Source: Acidobacteria bacterium UBA2999 | GTDB lineage: Bacteria; Acidobacteriota; Vicinamibacteria; Vicinamibacterales; UBA2999 | Length of the DNA: 33,508 nucleotides | Direction: 5' to 3' | NCBI GenBank assembly: GCA_002346475.1 | Contig: DDZV01000059.1 | Coordinates: forward strand, 1 to 33,508 | Shown here: positions 24,421 through 31,950 of the stretch, one piece after another | Layout of the letters: each line of letters starts with the position of its first letter | How positions within the stretch are numbered: the stretch's first letter is position 1 | Position numbers and translations under genes: made by a program | The notes under the pieces: generated by a model | Database searches by the model: none | What the model was told of the DNA's origin: nothing | What the model saw: only the letters and a program-made list of their open reading frames with translations

Positions 24421-25427
24421 GATTGCTCTCCAGAGAGTGTTGTAAACCATGTTTGAGTAGCTCTTTTAATCGAGTCTGGGTCCCAAACTGGTGCTTCGCG
24501 CCAGTAATCGATACAACGCAGCATCTCACCAACACCTTCTTCAAAACTTACGGATGGTGTCCAGCCAAGCTCTTTGTTGATTTTTGAAATGTCTGCCCAA
24601 GTACAATCAGGCTCTCCTGGACGTTTTGGTACATGCACAACGTCACCACCAAGTAATTCCACTAATCGGTTCACCGATTGAGGGTCACCTGCACCAACGT
24701 TATAAATATTTTGACTCTGATCTGAGTTTGCCGCAGCCAAAAAAGCTCGAGCTAAATCAGTAACGTACACAAAATCTCGGCGCTGTGTGCCATCACCAAC
24801 AACCGTAAAAGGTTTCTGGTTTAATTTCTGTGCTAAAAACACTCCAAACACAGCACCGTAAGCACCAGACGTTTTAGACCGAGGACCGTAGGCATTAAAA
24901 ATACGAATCGACGTAACTGGTAATTGATAAACACGTCCCCAATGCAACACTGCCTGTTCACCCTGGTATTTACTGAGCGCGTACGGGTACTCGGGATTAA
25001 TAGCCGCATGTTCAGCAGTAGGAAGTTCCGTAGCTAAACCATAACAAGACGAAGATGCAGCATATACAAACTTACGTGCACCTGCTGTTCTAGCAGCTTC
25101 CAAAGCATGGACAGTCCCCTGGATGTTCGCGGACATGTAGTCGGTAGGACGTTCAATAGAAGGAACGATGTCACCAATGCCAGCAAAATGGTAAACATGT
25201 TCTGCGCCAGCAAAAATAGTTGAATCTGGAGTTACATGACGAAGATCTTCTACATGAATTTCAAGACGTGCATGCCCTTGATGCTGTTCAAGATTAGCAA
25301 GACGTCCACCAACGAGATTGTCAACCACGCGGACAGTAAACCCACGTTCCAACAATAAGTCCACCATATGGCTGCCGATAAAACCTGCTCCGCCAGTCAC
25401 GACGGCGATCCGTGCTTGACTATTCAT
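24417..25427 (-). CDS. NAD-dependent epimerase, UDP-glucose 4-epimerase-like
   Basis: A 336-residue extended SDR with every standard mark: VVTGGAGFIGSHMVDLL (GGAGFIG 12-18), VVDNLVGG, HFAGIGDI, AASSSCYG (124-130), PYALSKYQGE with Tyr149 and Lys153, IRIFNAYGPRS, RRDFVYVTDLARA, YNVGAGDPQS and ELGWTPSVSFEEG. The overall match is to the GalE/WbpP group of 4-epimerases, though reductases and decarboxylases share it. It starts within the stop of the preceding epimerase (TAATG) and overlaps the kinase fusion by four bases. It probably inverts or reshapes an NDP-sugar for the glycan. Which sugar, and whether the heptose pathway uses it, is unknown. Confidence 0.83.
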   Translation of the reverse strand: MNSQARIAVVTGGAGFIGSHMVDLLLERGFTVRVVDNLVGGRLANLEQHQGHARLEIHVEDLRHVTPDSTIFAGAEHVYHFAGIGDIVPSIERPTDYMSANIQGTVHALEAARTAGARKFVYAASSSCYGLATELPTAEHAAINPEYPYALSKYQGEQAVLHWGRVYQLPVTSIRIFNAYGPRSKTSGAYGAVFGVFLAQKLNQKPFTVVGDGTQRRDFVYVTDLARAFLAAANSDQSQNIYNVGAGDPQSVNRLVELLGGDVVHVPKRPGEPDCTWADISKINKELGWTPSVSFEEGVGEMLRCIDYWREAPVWDPDSIKRATQTWFTTLSGEQS

Positions 25428-26431
25428 TATTCCAATGTCAGCTTCTTCACTGTTCGGACGTTGATATATCGATCGTCCTCTAAACTGTTGGGTAACTTCC
25501 CCGCTTTAAATGCACGGCAAAGATCCCGTACCGCATCTTCAATAGATCGGCGTGGAGCCCAGCCCAATTTCTGAAGAATCTTTTTTGATGATACGTGGTA
25601 CGACCGAGGATCATTACTTGGTGTTGTTTCTACAGTGATTGACCCTTTTTCCGAGAACTCTTGCTCAACAACATCCTTTACTTGTTCCGCAAGTTCAGCC
25701 ACGGTAAAGTTTTCATATCCTGCATTAAAAGTCTCTCCAGCAATTTGCTCGGTAGGCCTTTCAAGTAAATCGACATACAGTTCAGCAATGTCATCAATGT
25801 GGATATTAGGACGCTTTTGCATGCCACCAAAAACAGTAATCTTTCCTCGATTGACAGCATGATTGGTCAGAATATTAATAGTTAAATCCAACCGCATCCG
25901 CGGTGAATAACCACACACCGTTGCCGGTCGAATGATGACAGTTGTGAAAGTTGGTGACTGATACTTACGCAATAACGGTTCACTTAACCCCTTGTACTTG
26001 TTGTAATCGCTTACCGGCACAAGCGGATGGTCCTCTGTAACTTCTGGCGCCTCACTAACACCGTACACTGAACTCGTAGATGCATATATAAAACGGCGCA
26101 CGCCGGCTCCAACACAAGCCTGCACAACTGGTTCAAATGAATCGTAATTAATTGACTTGCTTAGCTCTGGATCTAACTCAAAACTAGGGTCGTTAGAAAT
26201 GCAAGCCAGATGAATCACACTGTCAACGCCAGAAAGAGCCTGTGAGAATGTTGCAATGTCCCGCAGGTCAGCTGAAATAACCTGTAGGTCAGAACGTGTC
26301 TTAGGCAAACCCTCTGACCCAAAAAGCATTAAATCGTAAACAACAACCTCGTACCCAGCATCAAGAAGCTTTGGCACAAGCACACAACCAACATAACCCG
26401 CACCACCCGCAACAAGTATTTTTTTCTTCAG
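25427..26431 (-). CDS. NAD-dependent epimerase/dehydratase, probably CTG-initiated
   Basis: An extended SDR of 334 residues. Motifs: ILVAGGAGYVGCVLV (GGAGYVG 9-15), VVYDLMLFG, HLACISND, YASTSSVYG, YNKYK with Tyr143 and Lys147, IIRPATVCGYSPRMRLD, RPNIHIDDIAELY, FNAGYENFTVAEL and LGWAPRRS. The only ATG in frame lies at 26527, 62 bases inside the transaldolase gene, and would add 32 unrelated residues. A perfect AAGGAG lies six bases before an in-frame CTG at 26431, exactly where the Rossmann fold should start (L/M-KKKILVAGG). I therefore place the start there. Close to the 'SDR in LPS loci' type that epimerises or reduces 4-keto sugars; substrate not known. Confidence 0.8.
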   Translation of the reverse strand: MKKKILVAGGAGYVGCVLVPKLLDAGYEVVVYDLMLFGSEGLPKTRSDLQVISADLRDIATFSQALSGVDSVIHLACISNDPSFELDPELSKSINYDSFEPVVQACVGAGVRRFIYASTSSVYGVSEAPEVTEDHPLVPVSDYNKYKGLSEPLLRKYQSPTFTTVIIRPATVCGYSPRMRLDLTINILTNHAVNRGKITVFGGMQKRPNIHIDDIAELYVDLLERPTEQIAGETFNAGYENFTVAELAEQVKDVVEQEFSEKGSITVETTPSNDPRSYHVSSKKILQKLGWAPRRSIEDAVRDLCRAFKAGKLPNSLEDDRYINVRTVKKLTLE

Positions 26432-26465
26432 AGGAATCTCCTTGTTAATGACATATGTCAAAAAG

Positions 26466-27215
26466 TTATATTTTTTTGTTTGAATGTGTAGACGATCCGG
26501 GAATGGAAAACCCAGCCTTAAGAGCATCCTGACGGAACATCTCCACAGTTTCTAGTGAGTAACTAGTTAAATCTTTTCCTACAAGAGCAAGCTTGTCCAA
26601 CACGTTTGGCGTCGCCGTAAGCACATCGCAACCAATTGCATCCGCTTGGAACACATTCAATAATTCTCTTGGACTAGCCCAGATTAGTTCTGCAAGTGGC
26701 TTTTCCTCTAAACGCTCTAAAGAACGCTTCATGATTGGTATTGGATCTAGACCAGTGTCCGCAATACGCCCGGCAAATACAGATACAAATGCTGCTACAT
26801 TCGAATCAAGGACCTCAGCAACCTCAGCCACTTGTCGATCGGTAAGAATCGCCGTCACGTTGAGCTGGACGTTTGCCTGCGCAAGTCCCTTAATCAACGC
26901 AATGGCTGACTCCCCACGAGCATTGGTAATTGGAATCTTTACAAAAACATTTGATCCCCAAGACGCAATTTGCTGCGCCTGTTGCTCCATCTCCGTAAAA
27001 TCGTCTGAAAACACCTCAAATGAAATAGGACGATCGGGAACAATCTTGAGCACTGTTTTTGCAAAGGCTACGTAGTCAGTCACGCCAGCTTTACGCATCA
27101 AAGTTGGGTTAGTTGTAAAACCCTTAATCATTGGATTCGCTGCCATGTCTTTAATCACGTCGATATCAGCACCGTCAGCAAACAACTTGACACGCAGTTC
27201 TTTGAGGTTTGGCAT
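26466..27215 (-). CDS. tal: Transaldolase (short TalC/FSA type)
   Basis: A 249-residue member of the short transaldolase group. LFADGADI at the first strand keeps the catalytic Asp region, IKGFTTNPTLM (31-40) is the family signature, NVFVKIPIT holds the Schiff-base Lys93, and NVTAILTDRQV and FAGRIADTG follow. Transaldolase moves a three-carbon dihydroxyacetone unit and links fructose 6-phosphate and erythrose 4-phosphate with sedoheptulose 7-phosphate. Next to an isomerase that uses sedoheptulose 7-phosphate, the likely role is to feed that substrate. FSA-type aldolase activity on fructose 6-phosphate is the alternative. Its start shares a base with the GmhB stop (TAATG). Confidence 0.87.
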   Translation of the reverse strand: MPNLKELRVKLFADGADIDVIKDMAANPMIKGFTTNPTLMRKAGVTDYVAFAKTVLKIVPDRPISFEVFSDDFTEMEQQAQQIASWGSNVFVKIPITNARGESAIALIKGLAQANVQLNVTAILTDRQVAEVAEVLDSNVAAFVSVFAGRIADTGLDPIPIMKRSLERLEEKPLAELIWASPRELLNVFQADAIGCDVLTATPNVLDKLALVGKDLTSYSLETVEMFRQDALKAGFSIPGSSTHSNKKI

Positions 27216-27763
27216 TATTTCGTTTCCGTTAAATTTGTTGGTCCACTCAAAATTAAACGACTCGCGTCTAACAGCGATGGCACCGCTGCATCGTACCCAC
27301 GTGCTTGACGTTCATCATAACTTTGACCCACCAGTATTGTTCGGCACCCAGCAGCTTTACCAGCTTCAATATCACGCCAACGATCGCCGACTAGCACTGA
27401 ACGTGCCAAATCAATATTCCAGTGGTGGGCAGCATCGAGGATCATTCCTGGTTTTGGCTTTCGACACTCACACTTGTCGGCATCAATGTGATAGCAAACT
27501 CTTACATCGTCCACGTCAAGTGTTTCGCGAAGGTGATCGTGCATTGCCTCTACAGTAGATTTTGTCTGTCGTCCTGCACCCACATCTGGTTGATTCGTAA
27601 TAACAATGAGACAAAACCCGGAAGCCCGCAATGAAGTAACTGCTTCTAATACCCCTGGAAGGAATTCAAAAGCATCAATACTGTCTGGTGCATACGGTTT
27701 TCCGTTGCGAATAATCGCACGGTTTATTACACCGTCTCTATCAAGAAATACCCCACTCCTCAC
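27215..27763 (-). CDS. gmhB: HAD-family D-heptose-1,7-bisphosphate 7-phosphatase (GmhB-like)
   Basis: About 182 residues of the HAD/histidinol-phosphatase group. FLDRDGVIN (about 6-14) carries the nucleophile and acid/base Asp pair, ITNQPDVGAG the second motif, RKPKPGM the Lys motif and VGDRWRDIEAG the metal Asp. A zinc site is formed by C90-Y-H92 and C98-E-C100. The loop between them is shorter than in E. coli GmhB. The family removes the 7-phosphate of heptose bisphosphate between the kinase and nucleotidyltransferase steps. Start: an ATG at 27799 would overlap GmhA by 31 bases; GTG 27763, 12 bases after GGAGGA and just past the GmhA stop, gives a normal N-terminus, so I use it. Confidence 0.82.
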   Translation of the reverse strand: MRSGVFLDRDGVINRAIIRNGKPYAPDSIDAFEFLPGVLEAVTSLRASGFCLIVITNQPDVGAGRQTKSTVEAMHDHLRETLDVDDVRVCYHIDADKCECRKPKPGMILDAAHHWNIDLARSVLVGDRWRDIEAGKAAGCRTILVGQSYDERQARGYDAAVPSLLDASRLILSGPTNLTETK

Positions 27764-27768
27764 AACAA

Positions 27769-28380
27769 CTAGGTTTCCTCCGTGGATACTGATTCCCATT
27801 TTGCAGACTGTATAGCTAAGTCAGGATGGGAAACTAAACAATGCCACACAACCGCCTGATAGGCTTCAGCTAACGGTGTAAGCAGGGCAGGATCAACCGT
27901 AGGCACCACAATAACCTCAGTCCCAACCTGACGCGTATAGCCGCCATCACGACCAACAATTCCGTAAATTTCCATACCTCGTTCACAGGCCTCATCCAGT
28001 GCACGGACAATATTGGCACTTACGTTCTTACTCAGATTTCCACCACCAACCGATAGCACCAGCACGGCATCCTTCTTATTTGCACGACTCCCTTTCAGCC
28101 ATTCCGAAAACACAGTATCCCAGCCCTCATCGTTAGTACGCGCAGTTAGCTCAGAAACATTATCGCAGGGACTATATGCCTCGATACCAGCGAGCTTTCG
28201 AAAATCATTGACCGCATGGCTACAGTTTGCAGCGCTACCTCCAACACCCAATAGAAAGAGTCGCCCCCCACGCTTGCGAAGTGCTACCAAAGCCTGGACA
28301 AATCTTTCTATCTCAGCTGGGTCTAAAGCCTCTGCAATTTCAGCTACACGACGAAGGTATATATTTGAATGTATAGTCAC
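27769..28380 (-). CDS. gmhA: SIS-domain sugar-phosphate isomerase, GmhA-like (sedoheptulose 7-phosphate isomerase)
   Basis: About 203 residues. FLLGVGGSAANCSHAVNDFRKLAG (about 42-65) is the phosphosugar-binding loop of the SIS fold, with LVLSVGGGNLSKNV as the second binding loop and IVGRDGGYTRQV, VPTVDPALLTPLAEAYQAVVWHCLV as the end. The last block matches GmhA-type isomerases. The family converts sedoheptulose 7-phosphate to heptose 7-phosphate. I choose GTG 28380 because GGCGGAG lies nine bases upstream and the protein then has family length. A GTG at 28452, sharing a base with the stop of the small upstream ORF (TAGTG), is the alternative and would add 24 residues. First recognised enzyme of the glycan locus. 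Confidence 0.78.
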   Translation of the reverse strand: MTIHSNIYLRRVAEIAEALDPAEIERFVQALVALRKRGGRLFLLGVGGSAANCSHAVNDFRKLAGIEAYSPCDNVSELTARTNDEGWDTVFSEWLKGSRANKKDAVLVLSVGGGNLSKNVSANIVRALDEACERGMEIYGIVGRDGGYTRQVGTEVIVVPTVDPALLTPLAEAYQAVVWHCLVSHPDLAIQSAKWESVSTEET

Positions 28381-28451
28381 TAGGTAAAGCTCCGCCTTCT
28401 CAGTTACAGGCAAAGCCTGAACTGCTATAAAATCACAATACTTTCGCTCCA

Positions 28452-28730
28452 CTACACAGTCGCGTCGCTATCCAAACACACTGGGGCCTTAACCCATTGG
28501 CCGAACGGATCTCTTACCGCCGTGGGCCAGGGGCACCCAACTACCGCGAGAACAATTTGCTGGGAAAGCCGGGTCAGGGATACTTTCACCCTTGCTTGTC
28601 CTGAACTAGACACCACCCCTCGCTGGCTTGTCGGTTTAAATATATCCAGATGGGCTTTCTGCGAGGACTCTCGTCGTATAAACGACTTAGATTCTATATC
28701 ATACGGGCGATCTCGTTCAAGATTACACAC
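28452..28730 (-). CDS. Possible small leader protein, unrecognised (92 codons)
   Basis: An open frame of 92 codons starting at GTG 28730, with a strong ribosome site (AAGGGGAG) six bases upstream and ending at TAG 28452 so as to share a base with a possible GTG of the next gene. Base composition rises sharply against the AT-rich region upstream, which favours coding or structured RNA. The protein has no signal, no membrane helix and no motif I know. The centre is VVSSSGQARVKVSLTRLS with SQQIVLAVVG and the end WPTAVRDPFGQWV. I cannot assign a function. It could instead be untranslated leader, since it holds a GGTAG...GGCGGTA pattern reminiscent of JUMPstart/ops elements. Confidence 0.4.
   Translation of the reverse strand: MCNLERDRPYDIESKSFIRRESSQKAHLDIFKPTSQRGVVSSSGQARVKVSLTRLSQQIVLAVVGCPWPTAVRDPFGQWVKAPVCLDSDATV
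28511..28545 (-). promoter_or_regulatory. JUMPstart/ops-like motif pair in the locus leader (tentative)
   Basis: Read on the minus strand there is GGTAG (28545-28541) and then GGCGGTAAGAG (28521-28511). JUMPstart elements ahead of enterobacterial polysaccharide operons carry GGTAG followed by the ops core GGCGGTAG, which recruits RfaH. Spacing here is longer by about five bases, and the last base of the core differs. The position, about 130-165 bases before gmhA, is right for such an element, but it lies inside the possible leader ORF and could be chance. No rfaH/nusG-like gene is in the window. Confidence 0.2.
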
Positions 28731-28783
28731 CTTAAACTCCCCTTATTGAACCTTTGAAATCGAAGATTGAATCAACCCAGAGA

Positions 28784-28812
28784 CTCATATTGATAATTAT
28801 TTATAATGTAAA
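28784..28812 (-). promoter_or_regulatory. Putative sigma-70-type promoter for the glycan locus
   Basis: On the minus strand TTTACA (28812-28807, five of six matches to the -35 consensus) is followed after exactly 17 bases by TATGAG (28789-28784, four of six to the -10). It points to the GTG at 28730 with a short leader. The surrounding sequence is so AT-rich that a chance match is quite possible. Confidence 0.3.
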
Positions 28813-28920
28813 TAGAACTATAAATTATTTAAAATGGATCTCTATTTAGCCACTGTCCCAGCTATTCAGATTTACAAGCTCTTTAAGAACTTCTATCGCA
28901 CCTTCCATACTGCAACATAA

Positions 28921-28959
28921 AACGTATGTATCTTATTGATTATAAATAAGATATACGTT
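28921..28959. repeat. Near-perfect 15-bp inverted repeat enclosing a TATAAT-like loop
   Basis: The left arm (28921-28937) and right arm (28945-28959) are reverse complements apart from a two-base bulge, with a seven-base loop GATTATA between them. Read on the minus strand the loop and junction give TATAAT (28944-28939), preceded 18 bases upstream by TTCAAA. The stem is AT-rich and followed by only four T on the minus strand, so it is a weak terminator. An operator wrapped around a -10 element is another reading. Both are inference; the repeat itself is plain. Confidence 0.6.
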
Positions 28960-29142
28960 CTATTTGAACATGAAATCCTCAAGGTCAAATTAATAAATTC
29001 CCTATAAGTATTTTCGGCTGGAAACCCAGAAAAGAGCAGGGTTGCCACTGATTAAGGCTTACTAATTGGTATTTGAATGAACTACAAGACTCACAGCGCT
29101 CTAAAACACGACTTATCAAGATTTTAAAGGGCGGCTACCTTA

Positions 29143-29628
29143 TTAGCTTCTCTCTCGACTCTTTAAAGCAGCGCGAGTTTCCCGATCAATCTCTCGGCGA
29201 CGAATGGTTTCACGTTTATCGTGCAACTGCTTACCCTTTGCCAATGCAATAAGCACTTTGACGCAACCATTCTTGAAATACATCTTTAACGGGACCAGAG
29301 TTAAGCCCTTTTCTGTAACTCGACCAGTGAGCTTTTGAATTTGATGCCTGTGGAGAAGCAATTTCCGCTGGCGTCGCTCGTCATGATGCGCATACCCGCT
29401 ATGGCTATACGGACTAATGTGGACATTAAATAACCAGGCTTCACCTTTATCGAGTCGTGCAAAGCTATCACGCAGATTGACACGCCCTTCACGGATTGCT
29501 TTCACTTCAGTACCAAGCAACACAATGCCAGCCTCCCACGTCTCAAGCACGTGATAGTCATGGAAAGCTTTGCGATTATCCGTAATGAGTTTTTGTCTAT
29601 CTTCGCTACTATTGTCTACGCTAACCAT
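29143..29628 (-). CDS. smpB: SsrA-binding protein SmpB
   Basis: A 161-residue protein of normal SmpB length. Diagnostic stretches are NRKAFHDYHVLETWEAGIVLLGTEVKAIREGRVNLRDSFA at the start (shown in fragments: NRKAFHDY, LLGTEVKA, REGRVNLRDSFA), HISPYSHSGYAHHDERRQRKLLLH, LTLVPLKMYFKNGCVKV and LAKGKQLHDKRE, with a basic C-terminal tail that reaches the ribosomal decoding centre. SmpB binds the tRNA-like part of tmRNA and delivers it to stalled ribosomes for trans-translation. It starts with ATG 14 bases after pdxA, so the two may be co-transcribed. No ssrA gene is seen in the window. Confidence 0.97.
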   Translation of the reverse strand: MVSVDNSSEDRQKLITDNRKAFHDYHVLETWEAGIVLLGTEVKAIREGRVNLRDSFARLDKGEAWLFNVHISPYSHSGYAHHDERRQRKLLLHRHQIQKLTGRVTEKGLTLVPLKMYFKNGCVKVLIALAKGKQLHDKRETIRRREIDRETRAALKSRERS

Positions 29629-29642
29629 GAACCTCGACCTGC

Positions 29643-30536
29643 TTATTGCTGATCCTCTCGAGTGCTCTTCATGAGTACGAACTGAGTCGCAAGCAGTATT
29701 GCCTCCACCATGCTCGAAGCATCTGCAACACCACGTCCAGCGATGTCGAAAGCCGTACCATGATCAACCGATGTCCGAATAATTGGAAGGCCTAGAGTAA
29801 CGTTAACAGCTTTCCCAAAAGCAATAAGCTTGACGGGAATAATGCCTTGGTCGTGGTAACAAGCTACAACAGCATCAAAATCACCTCGAAGCGCACTTAG
29901 ATATACAGTGTCAGCTGGAAAGGGCCCTGAAATTTCAATGCCTGCAGTACGTGCAGCCGTAATCGCCGGTACAACAATACGAGTTTCTTCGTCACCCAAT
30001 ACGTCGCCTTCCCCGGCGTGAGGATTCAGGCCTGCCATCGCGAGCCGTGGGTTTAAAATCCCGAGGGCTGGCAACTCTTGTGCAGCAATAGTAATAATGC
30101 CATCAAGGAGCTCACGCGTCAGGACTGTAGGTACCTTTGCTAGTGGTAGATGTGCCGTTGCCAATATCACCTTGAGACGATCCGACCAGAACATCATGGC
30201 AACTTGCTTGCTACTGGTAAGGTTCGACAGTAAATCAGTGTGTCCCTTCCACGGCAATCCCGCCTGGGAAAACGCTAACTTGTTAATGGGAGCTGTGACC
30301 ACTGCTGCCACACGACCTGCAACTGTATCTTCAACAGCTGATACGATTGCTTGATACGCCGCAAGGCCCGCTGCAGCAGAGACAATTCCAGGCTTTATCC
30401 CTGTGAGATTTTTCGGACCGTAGATAACTGGTTCACATACACGCTGGACACGCACATCATGTAAGGCCTTGTCCACAATCTCAGGGCCAATACCAGCAGG
30501 GTCGCCAACAGTAAGGGCAATACGTGGTCGTTTCAC
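29643..30536 (-). CDS. pdxA: 4-hydroxythreonine-4-phosphate dehydrogenase PdxA
   Basis: A 297-residue PdxA. It opens with RIALTVGDPAGIGPEIV. AAVVTAPINKLAF, KGHTDLL (first metal His), NPHAGEGDVLGDEE, GPFPADTVYL, CYHDQGIIPVKLIAFGKAVNVTLGLP and RTSVDHGTAFDIAG complete the zinc and substrate site. It oxidises 4-phosphohydroxy-L-threonine with NAD(P) in de novo pyridoxal phosphate synthesis. The GTG start follows a weak AAGG site. Related PdxA2-type enzymes act on other substrates. The close match and housekeeping context (smpB, holB) favour true PdxA. The divergent gene on the other strand begins about 46 bases away. Confidence 0.95.
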   Translation of the reverse strand: MKRPRIALTVGDPAGIGPEIVDKALHDVRVQRVCEPVIYGPKNLTGIKPGIVSAAAGLAAYQAIVSAVEDTVAGRVAAVVTAPINKLAFSQAGLPWKGHTDLLSNLTSSKQVAMMFWSDRLKVILATAHLPLAKVPTVLTRELLDGIITIAAQELPALGILNPRLAMAGLNPHAGEGDVLGDEETRIVVPAITAARTAGIEISGPFPADTVYLSALRGDFDAVVACYHDQGIIPVKLIAFGKAVNVTLGLPIIRTSVDHGTAFDIAGRGVADASSMVEAILLATQFVLMKSTREDQQ

Positions 30537-30582
30537 GGTCGATCTTTACCTTTTTTGTCTTTCCGAGAGACACCTGATTCGA

Positions 30583-31950
30583 ATGATGCCAATCCTTACA
30601 GTATCATCAAGGGTAGGAATGGGATTACAAGAGACACTCGCAACGAGCTGGTGGCGACGAAGCCTGTCAAGAATACGCCGTATCGCTGGCAACACACCGC
30701 CGGACCATGAAAAGTCCATTTCAGACCCTCAAACAGACTTTTCGTCTGAGATGCCACAGGACCAAATCCCAGCAAAGCACATTCTGGTGTTTGAAGATTG
30801 CCCCATCTGTGGGAGCAAGGCACGCACTATGGTCAATCCGTTCAATAAATTCGTACTATTCGATCAACAACCAGACACAAGATCATCTCGCTACCACTAC
30901 GCACTCTGTCATGAATGCGGAGTCGTGTCTGCAACCCGCCGGCCAGGCGGACCTCGTTATCGCTGGCTCTTAGAACATTTCGAAGAATCACTCGGACGAG
31001 CTGCATTTGGAACGCGTCGCACAGGAAAATTTTCGCTGAGCTCATATAAATTAACCGACGACATGGAGGCCAAACTTACGCGACTGGCATCCCACGGTGT
31101 ATTTGTTTCAGACCACCTGGGTATCGGACGAAAAGAATACTTGCCGTCCTTACTGGCTGATCGGTTCTCGAACAGTGTCCACATTGAGTTAATTCGATCG
31201 TTGCTCTCACTAAAAACTCCACGTGTCCTTGAAATTCGATCCCGTCTTGGGTCGATTGTTGGATCATTAAAACAAACAGACGGTGCTGAAGTGTACGCAA
31301 TGGCACTGTTTGATAATCAAAAGTTTCTCATTCAACAAGTCTATGACATCCCAACAGAGCTCATCGACTTCGAAAGATTTCATATTCCCTTTCCACGGCC
31401 CTTTGATCTCATCATTGCCAACCACATGCTGACACATGCAATTCATCCATCTCGTTTCCTGGCAACCGTACATAAGAATCTATCGCTAGGTGGTCACATC
31501 TATCTGTATAACGAACCAGATGATGCCGAAATCCTCGATGAAGGCAAGTCAATGTTCAATACATTGAACCCCTTCCACTTGCAGGCATTCGATGAAGAAG
31601 CTCTCATTCGGGCACTTGCTGCTAATGGCTTTCAAGTAAAGTTCATCACAAGACACGCAGGATCATTTCTCTGCTTGGCGCAAGCCGTTGAGAAAACAGA
31701 CAACTGGACCAGAATCCCCGCTAAGCAATCATCTCGGCGTCGATCTGGCTATCGACGCGCGTACGATGCCTCAGTCATTATGACTTCTGGTCGTGCGAAA
31801 GAACGTTTCTCAACTGTGTGGGATGCGACAGTGGAACGAGCTACTGCTAACGGCTTCGCAGAAAAAGATGCCAGTGGGCGAGTTCGACTGATCCGGAGCG
31901 GGCGTACGGGTCATCATTGGGGATATGCAAAACCGAAGATCAAATCCTGA
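30583..31950 (+). CDS. Zinc-ribbon protein with a methyltransferase-like domain
   Basis: About 455 residues on the plus strand. A Cys4 zinc ribbon (FEDCPICGSKA, then YALCHECGVVS) precedes a domain with the outline of a class I methyltransferase (Methyltransf_23 style). It has PRVLEIRSRLGSIV at motif I, RPFDLIIANHMLTHA at motif IV, and LSLGGHIYLYNEPDD at motif V. The motif I Gly-x-Gly is replaced by Arg-Ser-Arg, so SAM binding is doubtful. Longer starts would run into pdxA; I use the ATG pair at 30583. ATG 30619, five bases after AAGGG, is also plausible. The 3' end overlaps holB on the other strand by 11 bases. C-terminal 80 residues are basic. Function unknown; may belong to surface-glycan or polyketide-type sugar work. 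Confidence 0.7.
   Translation: MMPILTVSSRVGMGLQETLATSWWRRSLSRIRRIAGNTPPDHEKSISDPQTDFSSEMPQDQIPAKHILVFEDCPICGSKARTMVNPFNKFVLFDQQPDTRSSRYHYALCHECGVVSATRRPGGPRYRWLLEHFEESLGRAAFGTRRTGKFSLSSYKLTDDMEAKLTRLASHGVFVSDHLGIGRKEYLPSLLADRFSNSVHIELIRSLLSLKTPRVLEIRSRLGSIVGSLKQTDGAEVYAMALFDNQKFLIQQVYDIPTELIDFERFHIPFPRPFDLIIANHMLTHAIHPSRFLATVHKNLSLGGHIYLYNEPDDAEILDEGKSMFNTLNPFHLQAFDEEALIRALAANGFQVKFITRHAGSFLCLAQAVEKTDNWTRIPAKQSSRRRSGYRRAYDASVIMTSGRAKERFSTVWDATVERATANGFAEKDASGRVRLIRSGRTGHHWGYAKPKIKS

Larger units (their letters stand above)
28731..29142. other. AT-rich intergenic region between smpB and the glycan locus
   Basis: This is the only stretch over 300 bases without a gene. It is strongly AT-rich and stop-rich in all frames. 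It contains the inverted repeat at 28921-28959 and the promoter candidate at 28784-28812. I looked for tmRNA, since ssrA often lies next to smpB, but saw no tRNA-like TPsiC arm or CCA end. No tRNA, CRISPR repeat, or strong rho-independent terminator (GC stem plus T run) was found. It probably holds the end of the smpB transcript and the regulatory region of the glycan operon. Confidence 0.7.

Noticed and set aside
28441..29142. tmRNA (ssrA) gene beside smpB
   Set aside because: No tRNA-like TPsiC arm (GGTTCRANTCC), no 3' CCA end and no tag-peptide frame were found on either strand.
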